64,000 nucleotides of DNA from Methylovulum sp. (GTDB taxonomy: Bacteria; Pseudomonadota; Gammaproteobacteria; Methylococcales; Methylomonadaceae): positions 122,465 to 186,464 of the forward strand of contig JAURZI010000035.1 in NCBI GenBank assembly GCA_030653435.1, in the 5' to 3' direction. A model generated the notes under the pieces. That model did no database searches, had not been told where the DNA came from, and saw nothing but the letters and a program-made list of their open reading frames with translations. The stretch's first letter is position 1. Each line of letters starts with the position of its first letter. A program made the position numbers and the translations under genes. Positions 49,551 through 58,527 of the stretch are shown piece after piece.

Positions 49551-51611
49551 TCAGTAAGTTAGCCTGATGCCTAATTCAGCGCTACGTCCTGGTTCCGGCG
49601 CAAAATTGCGTAAATACGAGGTCGAATTGCGGATGTTTTCATCCAACAGGTTTTTAGCATTCGCAAACAGCATGGCTTCAGCCTTGCCGATGTTCGCCAG
49701 CCGGTATTGGGCTCCCAGGCTTAGCAGCAGATACGCTGGGGTGTCGGATTCATTAGCGCCCGCGTAGGTTTGTGCTTCGCCGCGCGTTAAACGGATGTTG
49801 CCGCTCCAGTTATTGTTTTCATGGGTGATTTGCAGGCCGTAGCGCAGGGGCGGCATGCGCGGCACATCGCCGCCATTGCTGAATTCCCCGCGTGTGTAAT
49901 CGCCAAACAGGTTCAAATCGACCAAGCCGTAATGGTTTTCCATCAGCGGAAATGTCAATTGCGCTTCAAAGCCTTTGAATACCGCATCGGTTTGCCGACT
50001 TTCGAGTATCGGCAAGCAGGCGTCGGCACTACAAAAGCCTTCAAAGCTTTCCGTGTCTTCATTAAATACCGAACTGTTGCGCTGCTGATAAATATAATCC
50101 CCGACCCAGTTGTGGAATAAATTAATGTTGGCCGTCATCCAGTCGGCCTGGTAGCGGTAACCCAAATCCAGATTGTTGGACAGTTCTTCCTTCAGATGGG
50201 CATTGCCTAGCTCGTAACTGCGGGTGGCTTCATGCACGCCATTGGATAATAACTCTTGTACTTGCGGAGCCCTTTCGGAGTGCGTCATGGACAAGCTTAG
50301 CTGGTGCTGGTCGGTGACGTTCCACAAGGCAGACGCCGAGCCGCTGAGCGGTGCGTAAGTAAAGTCACTGTGGTTGTCCGGCGCAATCGTCACCGATTCG
50401 CCGCGCATGCCCAGTTCGTAAGTGACTTTATCTAAAGCCAGCGATTCCACCAGAAATACACCGTAACTGTCAATGTCCGAACGGGGGACGATGGCTTCAG
50501 CGCCCAAGGCCGCAAACTGGCTGTTCACGGATTGTAAGCCAAGCACGCCATCCAGCAATCCAAGCATGGGCTGGTGTTCCAGTTCCACACGGTTTTCATA
50601 AGATTCGTTGAGGAATGTCGTCGCCGGTGCGCCATTGTCCATTTCGACGTGCTTGTAGTCGGTGTAGCCGAATTTATAGCGCAGCATATCAGTCAGCGGC
50701 AACGGGTCTTTTAACTGTCCCTTTAGGTCGTATCTGGTTTTACTCATATCAATGCGGATAGGGCCGCCGCCGCTGCCGTCCGGCGGGATGCCGTAATTGT
50801 TATTCAACTGATTGATTGATGCGCCGACCATACCGGCATCGCCCAAATAAGACATGCCGGCTGAAGCGCCTTCGCTGTGGGCATTGCTATTATTGATGAC
50901 GCCGTCGGAGTTATCCAGTGCCGCAACGCCTGCCAGACTGCTGTCGGTGGAGCGGGCAGCCGCTTCATCAATGGCTTTGCCGCCGATATGCACAGGGTCG
51001 TGACCACGGTAAAAGCCATCCAGATGGTAAGCGACACCGCTGCTATTTCCACCCTCCAGTTTCACGGTGCTGGCGCTTTCGTTACTGTTGGCGTCATAAC
51101 GTTGCTCCGCTGCACCGCCTATAGGTTTATCGGGTAGCGATTCAGGGATACGGTTGTCTATCACATTGACCACGCCGCCGATTGCACCGCTTCCGTACAA
51201 CAAGGTTGACGGCCCGCGCAGCACTTCAATCCGTTCAGCGAGGATCGGTTCTACGCTATTGGCATGGTCGGGGCTTAAGCTGGATGCGTCATTATTACCC
51301 AAGCCATTTTGCATCACGCGCACACGCGGGCCTGATTGCCCACGGATAACCGGCGTGCCGACACCGCTACCAAATGATTGGCTAGTGATGCCGAGTTCAT
51401 TCTTCAGGGTTTCGCCGATGGTCTGGCCGATTTTTGTCCGCAATTCCTGGTCAGCCAGTACGGTGGTAGGGCGCGCCGATTTTGACCCGGTTTTTTCAAA
51501 CGGGGCCGTGACGATGACTGCCTCCAGTTCTTCCACCTTAAGGTTTTCAGCATAAGCATTAGGTGTTAGCGCGCCCGCCGATAAACAGAGTATAGCGATT
51601 GATTTATTCAT
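49551..51611 (-). CDS. TonB-dependent outer-membrane receptor, ZnuD-like (zinc uptake)
   Basis: 686 residues from ATG 51611, which gives a clean signal peptide ending in NAYA; frame further upstream is leader. The plug starts with ELEAVIVTAPFEK and contains PVIRGQSGPRVRVMQNG and EVLRGPSTLLYGSGAIGGVVNVID (in pieces); the barrel ends in the aromatic-terminated GIRLTY. A Cys pair in GFCSADACLP and a His/Asp-rich loop (YRGHDPVHIGG) resemble zinc receptors. With the Zur-like palindrome and COG0523 neighbour, zinc is the likely substrate. Confidence 0.88.
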   Translation of the reverse strand: MNKSIAILCLSAGALTPNAYAENLKVEELEAVIVTAPFEKTGSKSARPTTVLADQELRTKIGQTIGETLKNELGITSQSFGSGVGTPVIRGQSGPRVRVMQNGLGNNDASSLSPDHANSVEPILAERIEVLRGPSTLLYGSGAIGGVVNVIDNRIPESLPDKPIGGAAEQRYDANSNESASTVKLEGGNSSGVAYHLDGFYRGHDPVHIGGKAIDEAAARSTDSSLAGVAALDNSDGVINNSNAHSEGASAGMSYLGDAGMVGASINQLNNNYGIPPDGSGGGPIRIDMSKTRYDLKGQLKDPLPLTDMLRYKFGYTDYKHVEMDNGAPATTFLNESYENRVELEHQPMLGLLDGVLGLQSVNSQFAALGAEAIVPRSDIDSYGVFLVESLALDKVTYELGMRGESVTIAPDNHSDFTYAPLSGSASALWNVTDQHQLSLSMTHSERAPQVQELLSNGVHEATRSYELGNAHLKEELSNNLDLGYRYQADWMTANINLFHNWVGDYIYQQRNSSVFNEDTESFEGFCSADACLPILESRQTDAVFKGFEAQLTFPLMENHYGLVDLNLFGDYTRGEFSNGGDVPRMPPLRYGLQITHENNNWSGNIRLTRGEAQTYAGANESDTPAYLLLSLGAQYRLANIGKAEAMLFANAKNLLDENIRNSTSYLRNFAPEPGRSAELGIRLTY

Positions 51612-51794
51612 AAATGCCCAGGATTGGATTGAAAAACGTAAAACTTGTTTGTGCGCGAAGCGCTTAAAAGTGCTGGGAATTACAATTCCGTGATGGTAGC
51701 CGGTTAGCTTGTTGTCCTTGCCATGTCGGCCGCACATTAATCACATTGCCATTCGCGCCACCTTTTTGCGCCGGATAATAAAACACTTATTAAG

Positions 51795-51815
51795 TTATGT
51801 TATATTATAACATAA
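51795..51815. promoter_or_regulatory. Zur-like operator
   Basis: Perfect 21-base palindrome, TTATGTTATA - T - TATAACATAA, 183 bases upstream of the TonB receptor ATG. It matches the TGTTATANTATAACA core of gammaproteobacterial Zur boxes. Binding would repress the receptor/COG0523 operon when zinc is plentiful; it might also act on a rightward transcript. Confidence 0.8.
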
Positions 51816-52160
51816 TGCAAGTGTTATTTGGCTGGATGAGCTTGGTTTTAGACAGCCTCTTGGCATCGCATCCCGCCATCATTGACGTCATCCTGGTTTG
51901 GCGGTCTGTCCGTTGTAATGTTTGGGCTTGGGTGTCTGCTTGGTATTTCGGGATTGGGGGGAGGTTGCAGGATCATGTTGCTTGAAAGAGAGCAGAACAA
52001 CCCTCAGGCTAATATTCCGCACCCCACAACTTTGTGTTTATTTAATACATTGATAATTAAGTATTATTTATTTTTATGGATTTTAAGATTCCAAGCTACT
52101 CCCATCTGATCGAGAAAGCGTCTAAGTTTTGAAAACCGGCAACGCCTAATTGGCACGCGA
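51816..52160 (+). other. Region between the Zur-like site and an orphan terminator; no supported gene
   Basis: Two overlapping short frames are present, one encoding FGLGCLLGISGLGGG, but neither has a ribosome binding site or recognised family. A strong rightward terminator follows at 52161, so something is probably transcribed here: a small RNA, a degraded gene or a small peptide. Confidence 0.4.
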
Positions 52161-52192
52161 AACAAGGGCGCGCCGCGCGCGCCTTGTTTTTT
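52161..52192 (+). terminator. Strong rightward Rho-independent terminator
   Basis: AACAAGG-rich left arm and CGCGCCTTGTT right arm form a GC-rich stem (one bulged G) ending in six T (52187-52192). The left side has no A tract, so it works only rightwards, yet no rightward gene lies just upstream. Confidence 0.85.
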
Positions 52193-52520
52193 AATCATGT
52201 TTAACAGTTTGTCCGGCGTTCACTATCGAGTAAGGCAAACCGAATTTCAGCCATAAACTCCCCACTATAGTCTTGTTCGTCGGTACTGACTGGAGATAAA
52301 TTCTGGCGACTTTCATAGCGAGAGGGCTAAAATAGGTATACTTTAATTATGCAGTTGATACTGCGGTTTGGTTTATTGCTTGCGATTTGAGTAGGGGCGG
52401 TCAATAGATAGCCCATTTCGGCTGCATAAACCTGGAATCCATTAATTCACTAGATTAGCCAATTATGCAGATGCCCTTTAATTCGTCGTTACCTTTGTTA
52501 GAAAAAGTCAGACAGAAGTG
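52193..52520. other. Leader region of the transporter/partner-switch cluster
   Basis: About 330 bases without a coding frame. TATACT near 52338 could be a -10 element, but no convincing -35 accompanies it. The cluster promoter must lie here or be of an alternative sigma type. Confidence 0.35.
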
Positions 52521-53552
52521 ATGATAATAAAGCTGTGGCATAGGCGCCGTATTCAACAAAAGCAGCATCCCATCATTGCAGTGATGTCTGTACTCTTCGT
52601 AACCTGTATCGTTGCGTTTCCTCTTGGCGCTGCCGAAACTCCGTTGAAAAACGTTACCCTGATGCCCCTATGGGAACCGCAAACCCAGTTTGCCGGCTTT
52701 TATGTGGCTCTCGACAAGGGAATCTATAAACAGCATGGGATTAATCTCAACATCCTAAAGGCCGGCCCCGGACATTCTCCCGCCGAAGCTCTGGAGAAAG
52801 GTGCTGCTGACTTTGCTATTTTTTGGCTAACTACCGCCTTGCAACATCGTTCTGCGGGTACCGAACTTGTCAATCTGGCGCAAATTATCCAGCGCTCATC
52901 AATGATGCTGGTGTCAAAAAAAACGTCAGGTATCAATACGATAGATGACATGGATGACAAAAAAGTGGGATTGTGGGAAGGCGACGTGTCAATACCGCCG
53001 CGTACGCTCTTCGCCAGATACCGCATTAAGGTCAGGGAAGTACGGCAGTCGCAAACGGTGAACTTGTTTCTGCGCGGTGGTATCGATGTAGCATCGGCGA
53101 TGTGGTTCAACGAATACCACTCGATCCTTAATTCCGGCATCAATCCTGATGAATTGAACGTCATTTTCCTGAGAGATCAGGGCATGAACTTTCTGGAGGA
53201 TGGAATCTATACGCTGCGGAAAACTATCGATAAAGATCCTGCCTTGGTAGCCGCTTTTGTCGATGCTTCATTAGAGGGATGGCGTTATGCTTTTGAACAT
53301 CCCGACGAGGCGCTGGACATTGTTATCCGGCATATACGCGAAGCCCATCTGCCTGCCAACAGAATGCACCAGAAATGGATGCTGGAACGGATGCAGGACT
53401 TGATGAAGCCCGTTAATCCTCAAGGCACACTCGGCGACCTGGTAGCTCGGGATTACGAGACAGTAGCCCGTGTCATGCAAAGGGACGGCCTGATCCGCAA
53501 TTATCCCGATTACCACGATTTTGTCTGGAGGGCTGATGCCGGGAAAAAATAG
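52521..53552 (+). CDS. NMT1/THI5-like periplasmic substrate-binding protein
   Basis: 343 residues from ATG 52521; a GTG three bases earlier is equally open. A signal peptide covers residues 1-40 (IAVMSVLFVTCIVAFPLGAA). The mature part shows the SsuA/NMT1 pattern: TQFAGFYVALDKGIYKQHGI, GPGHSPAEALEKGAADFAI and a late YTLRKTIDKDPALVAAFVDAS. Members bind thiamine precursors, sulfonates or similar. No cognate NMT1-type permease is adjacent; the next gene is a phosphatase whose start overlaps this gene's 3' end, so this protein may feed a sensor rather than a dedicated transporter. Confidence 0.88.
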   Translation: MIIKLWHRRRIQQKQHPIIAVMSVLFVTCIVAFPLGAAETPLKNVTLMPLWEPQTQFAGFYVALDKGIYKQHGINLNILKAGPGHSPAEALEKGAADFAIFWLTTALQHRSAGTELVNLAQIIQRSSMMLVSKKTSGINTIDDMDDKKVGLWEGDVSIPPRTLFARYRIKVREVRQSQTVNLFLRGGIDVASAMWFNEYHSILNSGINPDELNVIFLRDQGMNFLEDGIYTLRKTIDKDPALVAAFVDASLEGWRYAFEHPDEALDIVIRHIREAHLPANRMHQKWMLERMQDLMKPVNPQGTLGDLVARDYETVARVMQRDGLIRNYPDYHDFVWRADAGKK

Positions 53553-55473
53553 CATCGCCGTTAGGTTGGTTCTGGTCATTACGCTTTTTAATGCCGTCAT
53601 TTCTGCTGTAACGCTTGGCTACAACTATTACGAGTCCCGCGACATCCTGCAAAAAGAGCTGGAAAGCAATGCCCGCAACCTAGCCATGTCGATAGTCTAT
53701 CGGGTAGAGGCGCAACTGGCAGCTGTTGCCAAGGTGGCAGAAGGGGTAGTCAGATCACTGGAGACAGGCAAGTATAGCGAGCAGCAGTTTCATACCCTGC
53801 TCAAGACAACCATCGAAACCAATCCCGATATTTATGGCTTGGCGATTGCTTTTGAACCCTATGCTTTCAGTGCCAAATCGCCCCTGTATGCACCTTATTA
53901 CTATCGGGAAAAGGACAAGATTGTCCTTAGGCATCTGGAAAACGCCTACCTCGACCTTCCTTATCCCTACTGGGACTGGTATCAAATCCCACGTGAGCTA
54001 GGCAAGCTCGAATGGAGCGAACCTTATTTTGATGAGGGTGCCGGCAATATCCTGATGAGCACCTGTTCGGTTCCCTTCTACAAGGACACCAATGGCTCGA
54101 AACAACTCCAGGGGATTGTCGGTGCAGATGTTTCCCTTGATGCCCTGACGGAATACATCTCCTCGATCAAGATACTTGATACGGGCTACGCCGCATTGCT
54201 TTCCCGTAACGGGACGATACTTGCCCACCCGTTGAAGGATACCATCATGAATGAAACCTTCTTCAGTATTGCTGAAGCGCGTCATGATCCCTTGTTGCGG
54301 GAGATCGGCAGGAAAATGATTAAGAGGGAGACTGGCTTTGTCCACTACACGAGTCTGAAGGGTTTCAAGAGCTGGATGTATTACGCGCCTATCCCTTCGA
54401 CAGGATGGACGCTCGCCGTCGTTTTTCCTGAGGCCGAGCTTTTGGCGAATGCCAGGAAAATGAGCATGACGATGGCGGCAATGGGTATTGTTGGTGTCTT
54501 GCTGTTGACCCTAGCCGTCATCAACATTGCCAGAACGATTATAAAACCGCTCCAGGTGCTGACTGAAGCGACCGATGAGATAGCGGCAGGAAATTTTGAT
54601 GCGGTGTTGCCAACGGCGCAATCGAATGATGAGGTCGGTGTGCTTACGCATGATTTTCAGATCATGGAGCAATCCCTGAAGGAATATATCAGGAACCTGA
54701 CCGAAACCACCGCTGCCAAGGAGCGTATCCAGAGCGAGTTAAAGGTTGCGACCCATATTCAAACGAGCCTGCTACCGCGTATTTTTCCTCCTTTTCCCGA
54801 TCATCCCGAATTTGAAATCTACGCGTCGATGGTTCCAGCCAAAGAGGTGGGCGGTGACTTCTACGATTTCTTTTTCATAGACGAGAAGAATCTGTGTTTC
54901 CTGATTGCCGATGTTTCCGACAAGGGCGTTCCCGCGGCTCTCTATATGATGGTGGCGAAAACCCTGTTGAAGACCGAAAGCCAGCGGCTAGGCGAACCCG
55001 ATAAAGCGCTTGCTTCCGTGAACAATATCCTCGCTTCGGGCAATGAAAACTGCATGTTCACGACGGTGTTTTGCGCGATTTTAGATACCACAACCGGGGA
55101 AGTGCGCTTTGCCAATGCCGGGCATAATCCCCCGCTTATCATAGATTCGCAGGGCGTGCGTTATCTGACGCTAAAACCGGGATTAATACTGGGTGTGATA
55201 ACTGACGTCGTCTTCGAAACCGAACGCCTGACCTTGGCGCCGGATGCCACCCTGTTTCTTTATACCGATGGCGTGACCGAGGCAAAAAATACGCAAGACG
55301 GCCTGTATGGTGAGGAGCGCTTGCTGCAAGCCTTACAAAACTCACCTCAGGACGACGTTGCCAGTTTGATCCATTACATCCGTTCTGAAGTAGGGCATCA
55401 TGCCGACGGTGCCCCCCAATCAGACGACATCACAATGCTGGCGATCAAAATAACCAAGAAGGGGCCTGCCTAG
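53536..55473 (+). CDS. Cache-HAMP-SpoIIE sensor phosphatase
   Basis: 645 residues from ATG 53536 with GGAGGG just upstream. Membrane helix 1 (about 6-28) and helix 2 (about 312-336) enclose a dCache periplasmic sensor (residues 35-300, with YPYWDWYQIP, GIVGADVSLDALTEYI). A HAMP domain (IIKPLQVLTEATDEIAAGNF) and short coiled coil lead to a PP2C-type SpoIIE domain with GGDFYDFF, IADVSDKGVPAALYM, NAGHNPPL, YTDGVTEA and SDDITMLAI: all metal-binding Asp are there. It should dephosphorylate a STAS protein, as in RsbU/RsbP systems; the likely target is encoded at 59638. Confidence 0.93.
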   Translation: MPGKNSIAVRLVLVITLFNAVISAVTLGYNYYESRDILQKELESNARNLAMSIVYRVEAQLAAVAKVAEGVVRSLETGKYSEQQFHTLLKTTIETNPDIYGLAIAFEPYAFSAKSPLYAPYYYREKDKIVLRHLENAYLDLPYPYWDWYQIPRELGKLEWSEPYFDEGAGNILMSTCSVPFYKDTNGSKQLQGIVGADVSLDALTEYISSIKILDTGYAALLSRNGTILAHPLKDTIMNETFFSIAEARHDPLLREIGRKMIKRETGFVHYTSLKGFKSWMYYAPIPSTGWTLAVVFPEAELLANARKMSMTMAAMGIVGVLLLTLAVINIARTIIKPLQVLTEATDEIAAGNFDAVLPTAQSNDEVGVLTHDFQIMEQSLKEYIRNLTETTAAKERIQSELKVATHIQTSLLPRIFPPFPDHPEFEIYASMVPAKEVGGDFYDFFFIDEKNLCFLIADVSDKGVPAALYMMVAKTLLKTESQRLGEPDKALASVNNILASGNENCMFTTVFCAILDTTTGEVRFANAGHNPPLIIDSQGVRYLTLKPGLILGVITDVVFETERLTLAPDATLFLYTDGVTEAKNTQDGLYGEERLLQALQNSPQDDVASLIHYIRSEVGHHADGAPQSDDITMLAIKITKKGPA

Positions 55474-55498
55474 CATGGTCATGGTCAGGGAAAAATCT

Positions 55499-58400
55499 AT
55501 GAGAAGAACAGTGCTGTTTTCGTTGTTTTTGCTGATATTTATCGCATTTTTAGCGGGTTGTAGCAAAAGCGAAACCCATATTGCCAGTCTGGATGATGCC
55601 AAAACCGCCAGAATCGGTGCGATGACCGGCTCAACTGGGGAAGCGATCACTATTGCAAGGTTCCCCGAAGCTCAGGTTAAAAGTTTCGACGATATTATGG
55701 ATGCCGTCGCCGCGATGAAATCCGGGCAATTGGACGCGATTGTGACGGGATACCCTGCTGCGCTTCAGGTTTCGAAAAAAAATCATGAATTGGCGTTGCT
55801 ATCCGAGCCGCTTGCCTTGGAAGACACGTCGATTGCGATCAGGAAAGGCGATAACGAGTTACTTACCGCATTGAACCGGATCATTTCCGGGCTGAAGAGC
55901 GACGGCACGCTGGAATCGTTGAAAAAGCGTTGGTTCAAGCCGGATTTGACGCCTTATGAAGAACGGGACATCAAGCTTCCGGTTACCGGAAAGCCGCTAA
56001 AAATTGGGGTTAGCGCCACACGGGAGCCATTCAGTTTTGTCGACAAAAACGGCAAGGTCAGCGGACATGACGGTGAGCTTGCGCGTATTATCGCCGGCAG
56101 ACTTCAACGTCCGATTGAATTCTTCAACATGAAATTCATGGCGCTGATCCCGGCTCTGCAATCAGGCAAGGTCGATATGATCGTCACCGGGATGACCGCA
56201 ACGGATGAACGCAGAAAATTTGTCGATTTTACGCAGCCTTATTATGCAAGCTCCCAAGTAATGCTGGTCAGAAAAATTACAACGGTAAAGTCGCCACCAT
56301 CAGAGGCATTTTCAGGCGTCGAGCATCAGGAAATTACCAAACAGGAGCAGATCGACGGTAAAAGAATCGGTGTTTTGAGCGGTTCTGCGGGCGATGTGGC
56401 TGCCCGCAAGCATTTTCCGAACGCAGAATTCCAAGCATTTACGGCATCAGCGGATGCCGCCCTTGCGGTGCAAACCCGTAAAGCCGATGCTTTCGTCTAT
56501 GACAAAAGCGTGTTGCTGAATCTGGCCGAAAAAAATCCGGAGCTGGTTATCCTAGACCAAGCGGTGGACAAACTTGAAGTCGCGGCAGCCATCAGGAAAG
56601 ACAATACCGCCTTGCTGGCTGAGCTAAACAGGGCGTTATCCGAACTGAAAAAGGAAGGCATCCTTCAGCAACTGAGAAGCAAATGGGTGGATTCAAGATA
56701 TACGGTCACGCCGCAGATCGCGCCAATAAATGCTAGCCCCGGACAAGTCATTCTGAAAATGGGAACCAGTGCAAACATAGAACCTTTTTCTTTCCAGGCG
56801 AATGGGGCGCTGACTGGCCTGGATATAGAATTGGGTCAATTACTGGGCCAACGTCTGGGCAAAAAAATTGAAGTCATTGATATGAATTTTGAAGCCCTGA
56901 TTCCCGCATTGCAGTCAGGAAAAATCGACTTTGCGTTATCCAATTTTAATGTCACCGAAGAGCGTAAGAAGCTGATCCTGTTCTCGCTGCCGTATATCGA
57001 AAACGATATTTCAGCGTTGGTCAGACGTCTTCCCGCGTCCGGTTCAGCTGCTGCCCAACGCAATAATGCGACTAACCATCAGGATACAAAACTCAGAACC
57101 GTTACAGACCTGAAAGATAAGCGGATCGGCGTGCTGATTGGCTCTGCTGATGACACTTATGCGACTAAAAACTACCCTGACGCTACGATACTCCAGTACA
57201 AGACCACTGCCGATATTATCCTGGCGGTGAAAACAGCCAAGGTCGATGCCGCACTGTTTGATGCCGACCCCTTGCGCGAAATCATGCGCGAGGACGATAG
57301 CCTGGGCCTATTGGGGGATACGCTGTTTTCATTTTCGGTTGGGGCTGGCTTTAATAAAAGTAATGAGGCCCTGCGCGGCAAATTTAATCAGTTTTTAGCA
57401 CAGATTAGGCAAAACGGTGTTTACGGGGACATGATTCGGCGCTGGATGGAACAACGCGATACATCCATGCCTGTTGTCGAAAATGCCCGACCGGATGGCG
57501 TGCTTGTGATCGGGACTAGCGATGTCGGGCTGCCGTTTACCGCAGTCAAGGACAATCGCTTGGTTGGTTTCGATATTGAGCTTTGTGAAAGATTTGCGGC
57601 TTACCTTGGAAAAGCAGCCAAATTTGCGAACATGGATTTCGGTAGCCTGATTGCCGCCGTCTCTACCGGTAAGGCCGATATGATAGCCAGTTCCATCTAT
57701 GTGACGGAAGAGAGGAAACAACAGATCAATTTTTCCGACTCCTATTACGAGATGGGCACCAATGCGTTTGCCTTGAAAAAAAATCTTGCCGCCTACGCTG
57801 CGGAAGAAAAGGTTCATGGTGAGACCCCCCCGTTTTTCACCAGAGTAGCCAACAGTTTTTACAGCAACATCATGATGGAAAATCGCTATCTCCTGATTTG
57901 GGACGGCTTTAAGACGACAGTGATTATTTCGATATTCTCGACCTTATTTGGCACCCTGCTAGGCGCGCTGGTCTGCTTCATGCGGATGTCGAAACGGGCG
58001 GTTCTGAACCTGCCCGCCAGACTCTATATCAATATCCTCCGCGGTATGCCGGTGTTGGTGCTGTTGATGCTGATTTTCTACGTGGTTTTCGCCTCAATCG
58101 ATATTAACCCGCTGCTGGTCGCAATTATCGCTTTCGGGATGAATTTCGCCGCCTATGTATCAGAAATCTTCAGATCCGGCATCGAGAGCATAGATAAAGG
58201 CCAAAGCGAGGCAGGCATCGCGATGGGTTTCACTAAGCTCAAAACCTTCGTGTACATCATTCTGCCTCAGACTGTGCAGCGTATCTTGCCTGTTTACAAG
58301 GGTGAATTTATCTCTCTAGTCAAGATGACCTCGATTGTCGGCTACATAGCCGTCCAGGATTTGACCAAGGCTAGCGACATTATCCGCAGCCGTACTTTCG

Positions 58401-58525
58401 ACGCATTTTTTCCGCTGGTGATGGTCGCGGTACTGTATTTTGTCATTGCCTGGATACTGATGCTGGCGCTCGGATACCTGGAGCGTATGACCGATCCGAA
58501 ATACAAGCGGCGCAAGGCGGTGTAG
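55499..58525 (+). CDS. Lipoprotein with six amino-acid-binding lobes fused to an ABC permease
   Basis: About 1008 residues; ATG 55499 follows AGGGAAAAATCT (ATG 55475 is an alternative, used for the numbering here). Lipobox LAGC sits at 26-29. SBP_bac_3 lobes follow: lobe 2 (45-155), lobe 1 (172-266), lobe 2 (296-405), lobe 1 (424-517), lobe 2 (549-660), lobe 1 (675-768). The C-terminus (800-1005) is a HisM/GlnP-type permease with several helices and the ATPase-contacting EAGIAMGFTKLKTF loop. The first lobe has no lobe 1 before it and the last has no lobe 2 after it. Polar amino acids are the likely ligands. The ATPase gene starts two bases later. Confidence 0.88.
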   Translation: MRRTVLFSLFLLIFIAFLAGCSKSETHIASLDDAKTARIGAMTGSTGEAITIARFPEAQVKSFDDIMDAVAAMKSGQLDAIVTGYPAALQVSKKNHELALLSEPLALEDTSIAIRKGDNELLTALNRIISGLKSDGTLESLKKRWFKPDLTPYEERDIKLPVTGKPLKIGVSATREPFSFVDKNGKVSGHDGELARIIAGRLQRPIEFFNMKFMALIPALQSGKVDMIVTGMTATDERRKFVDFTQPYYASSQVMLVRKITTVKSPPSEAFSGVEHQEITKQEQIDGKRIGVLSGSAGDVAARKHFPNAEFQAFTASADAALAVQTRKADAFVYDKSVLLNLAEKNPELVILDQAVDKLEVAAAIRKDNTALLAELNRALSELKKEGILQQLRSKWVDSRYTVTPQIAPINASPGQVILKMGTSANIEPFSFQANGALTGLDIELGQLLGQRLGKKIEVIDMNFEALIPALQSGKIDFALSNFNVTEERKKLILFSLPYIENDISALVRRLPASGSAAAQRNNATNHQDTKLRTVTDLKDKRIGVLIGSADDTYATKNYPDATILQYKTTADIILAVKTAKVDAALFDADPLREIMREDDSLGLLGDTLFSFSVGAGFNKSNEALRGKFNQFLAQIRQNGVYGDMIRRWMEQRDTSMPVVENARPDGVLVIGTSDVGLPFTAVKDNRLVGFDIELCERFAAYLGKAAKFANMDFGSLIAAVSTGKADMIASSIYVTEERKQQINFSDSYYEMGTNAFALKKNLAAYAAEEKVHGETPPFFTRVANSFYSNIMMENRYLLIWDGFKTTVIISIFSTLFGTLLGALVCFMRMSKRAVLNLPARLYINILRGMPVLVLLMLIFYVVFASIDINPLLVAIIAFGMNFAAYVSEIFRSGIESIDKGQSEAGIAMGFTKLKTFVYIILPQTVQRILPVYKGEFISLVKMTSIVGYIAVQDLTKASDIIRSRTFDAFFPLVMVAVLYFVIAWILMLALGYLERMTDPKYKRRKAV

Positions 58526-58527
58526 CC

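Noticed and set aside
51797..52109. Two short plus-strand frames after the Zur-like site
   Set aside because: The first starts inside the palindrome and neither has a ribosome binding site or known relatives; kept only as a non-coding region with a terminator.
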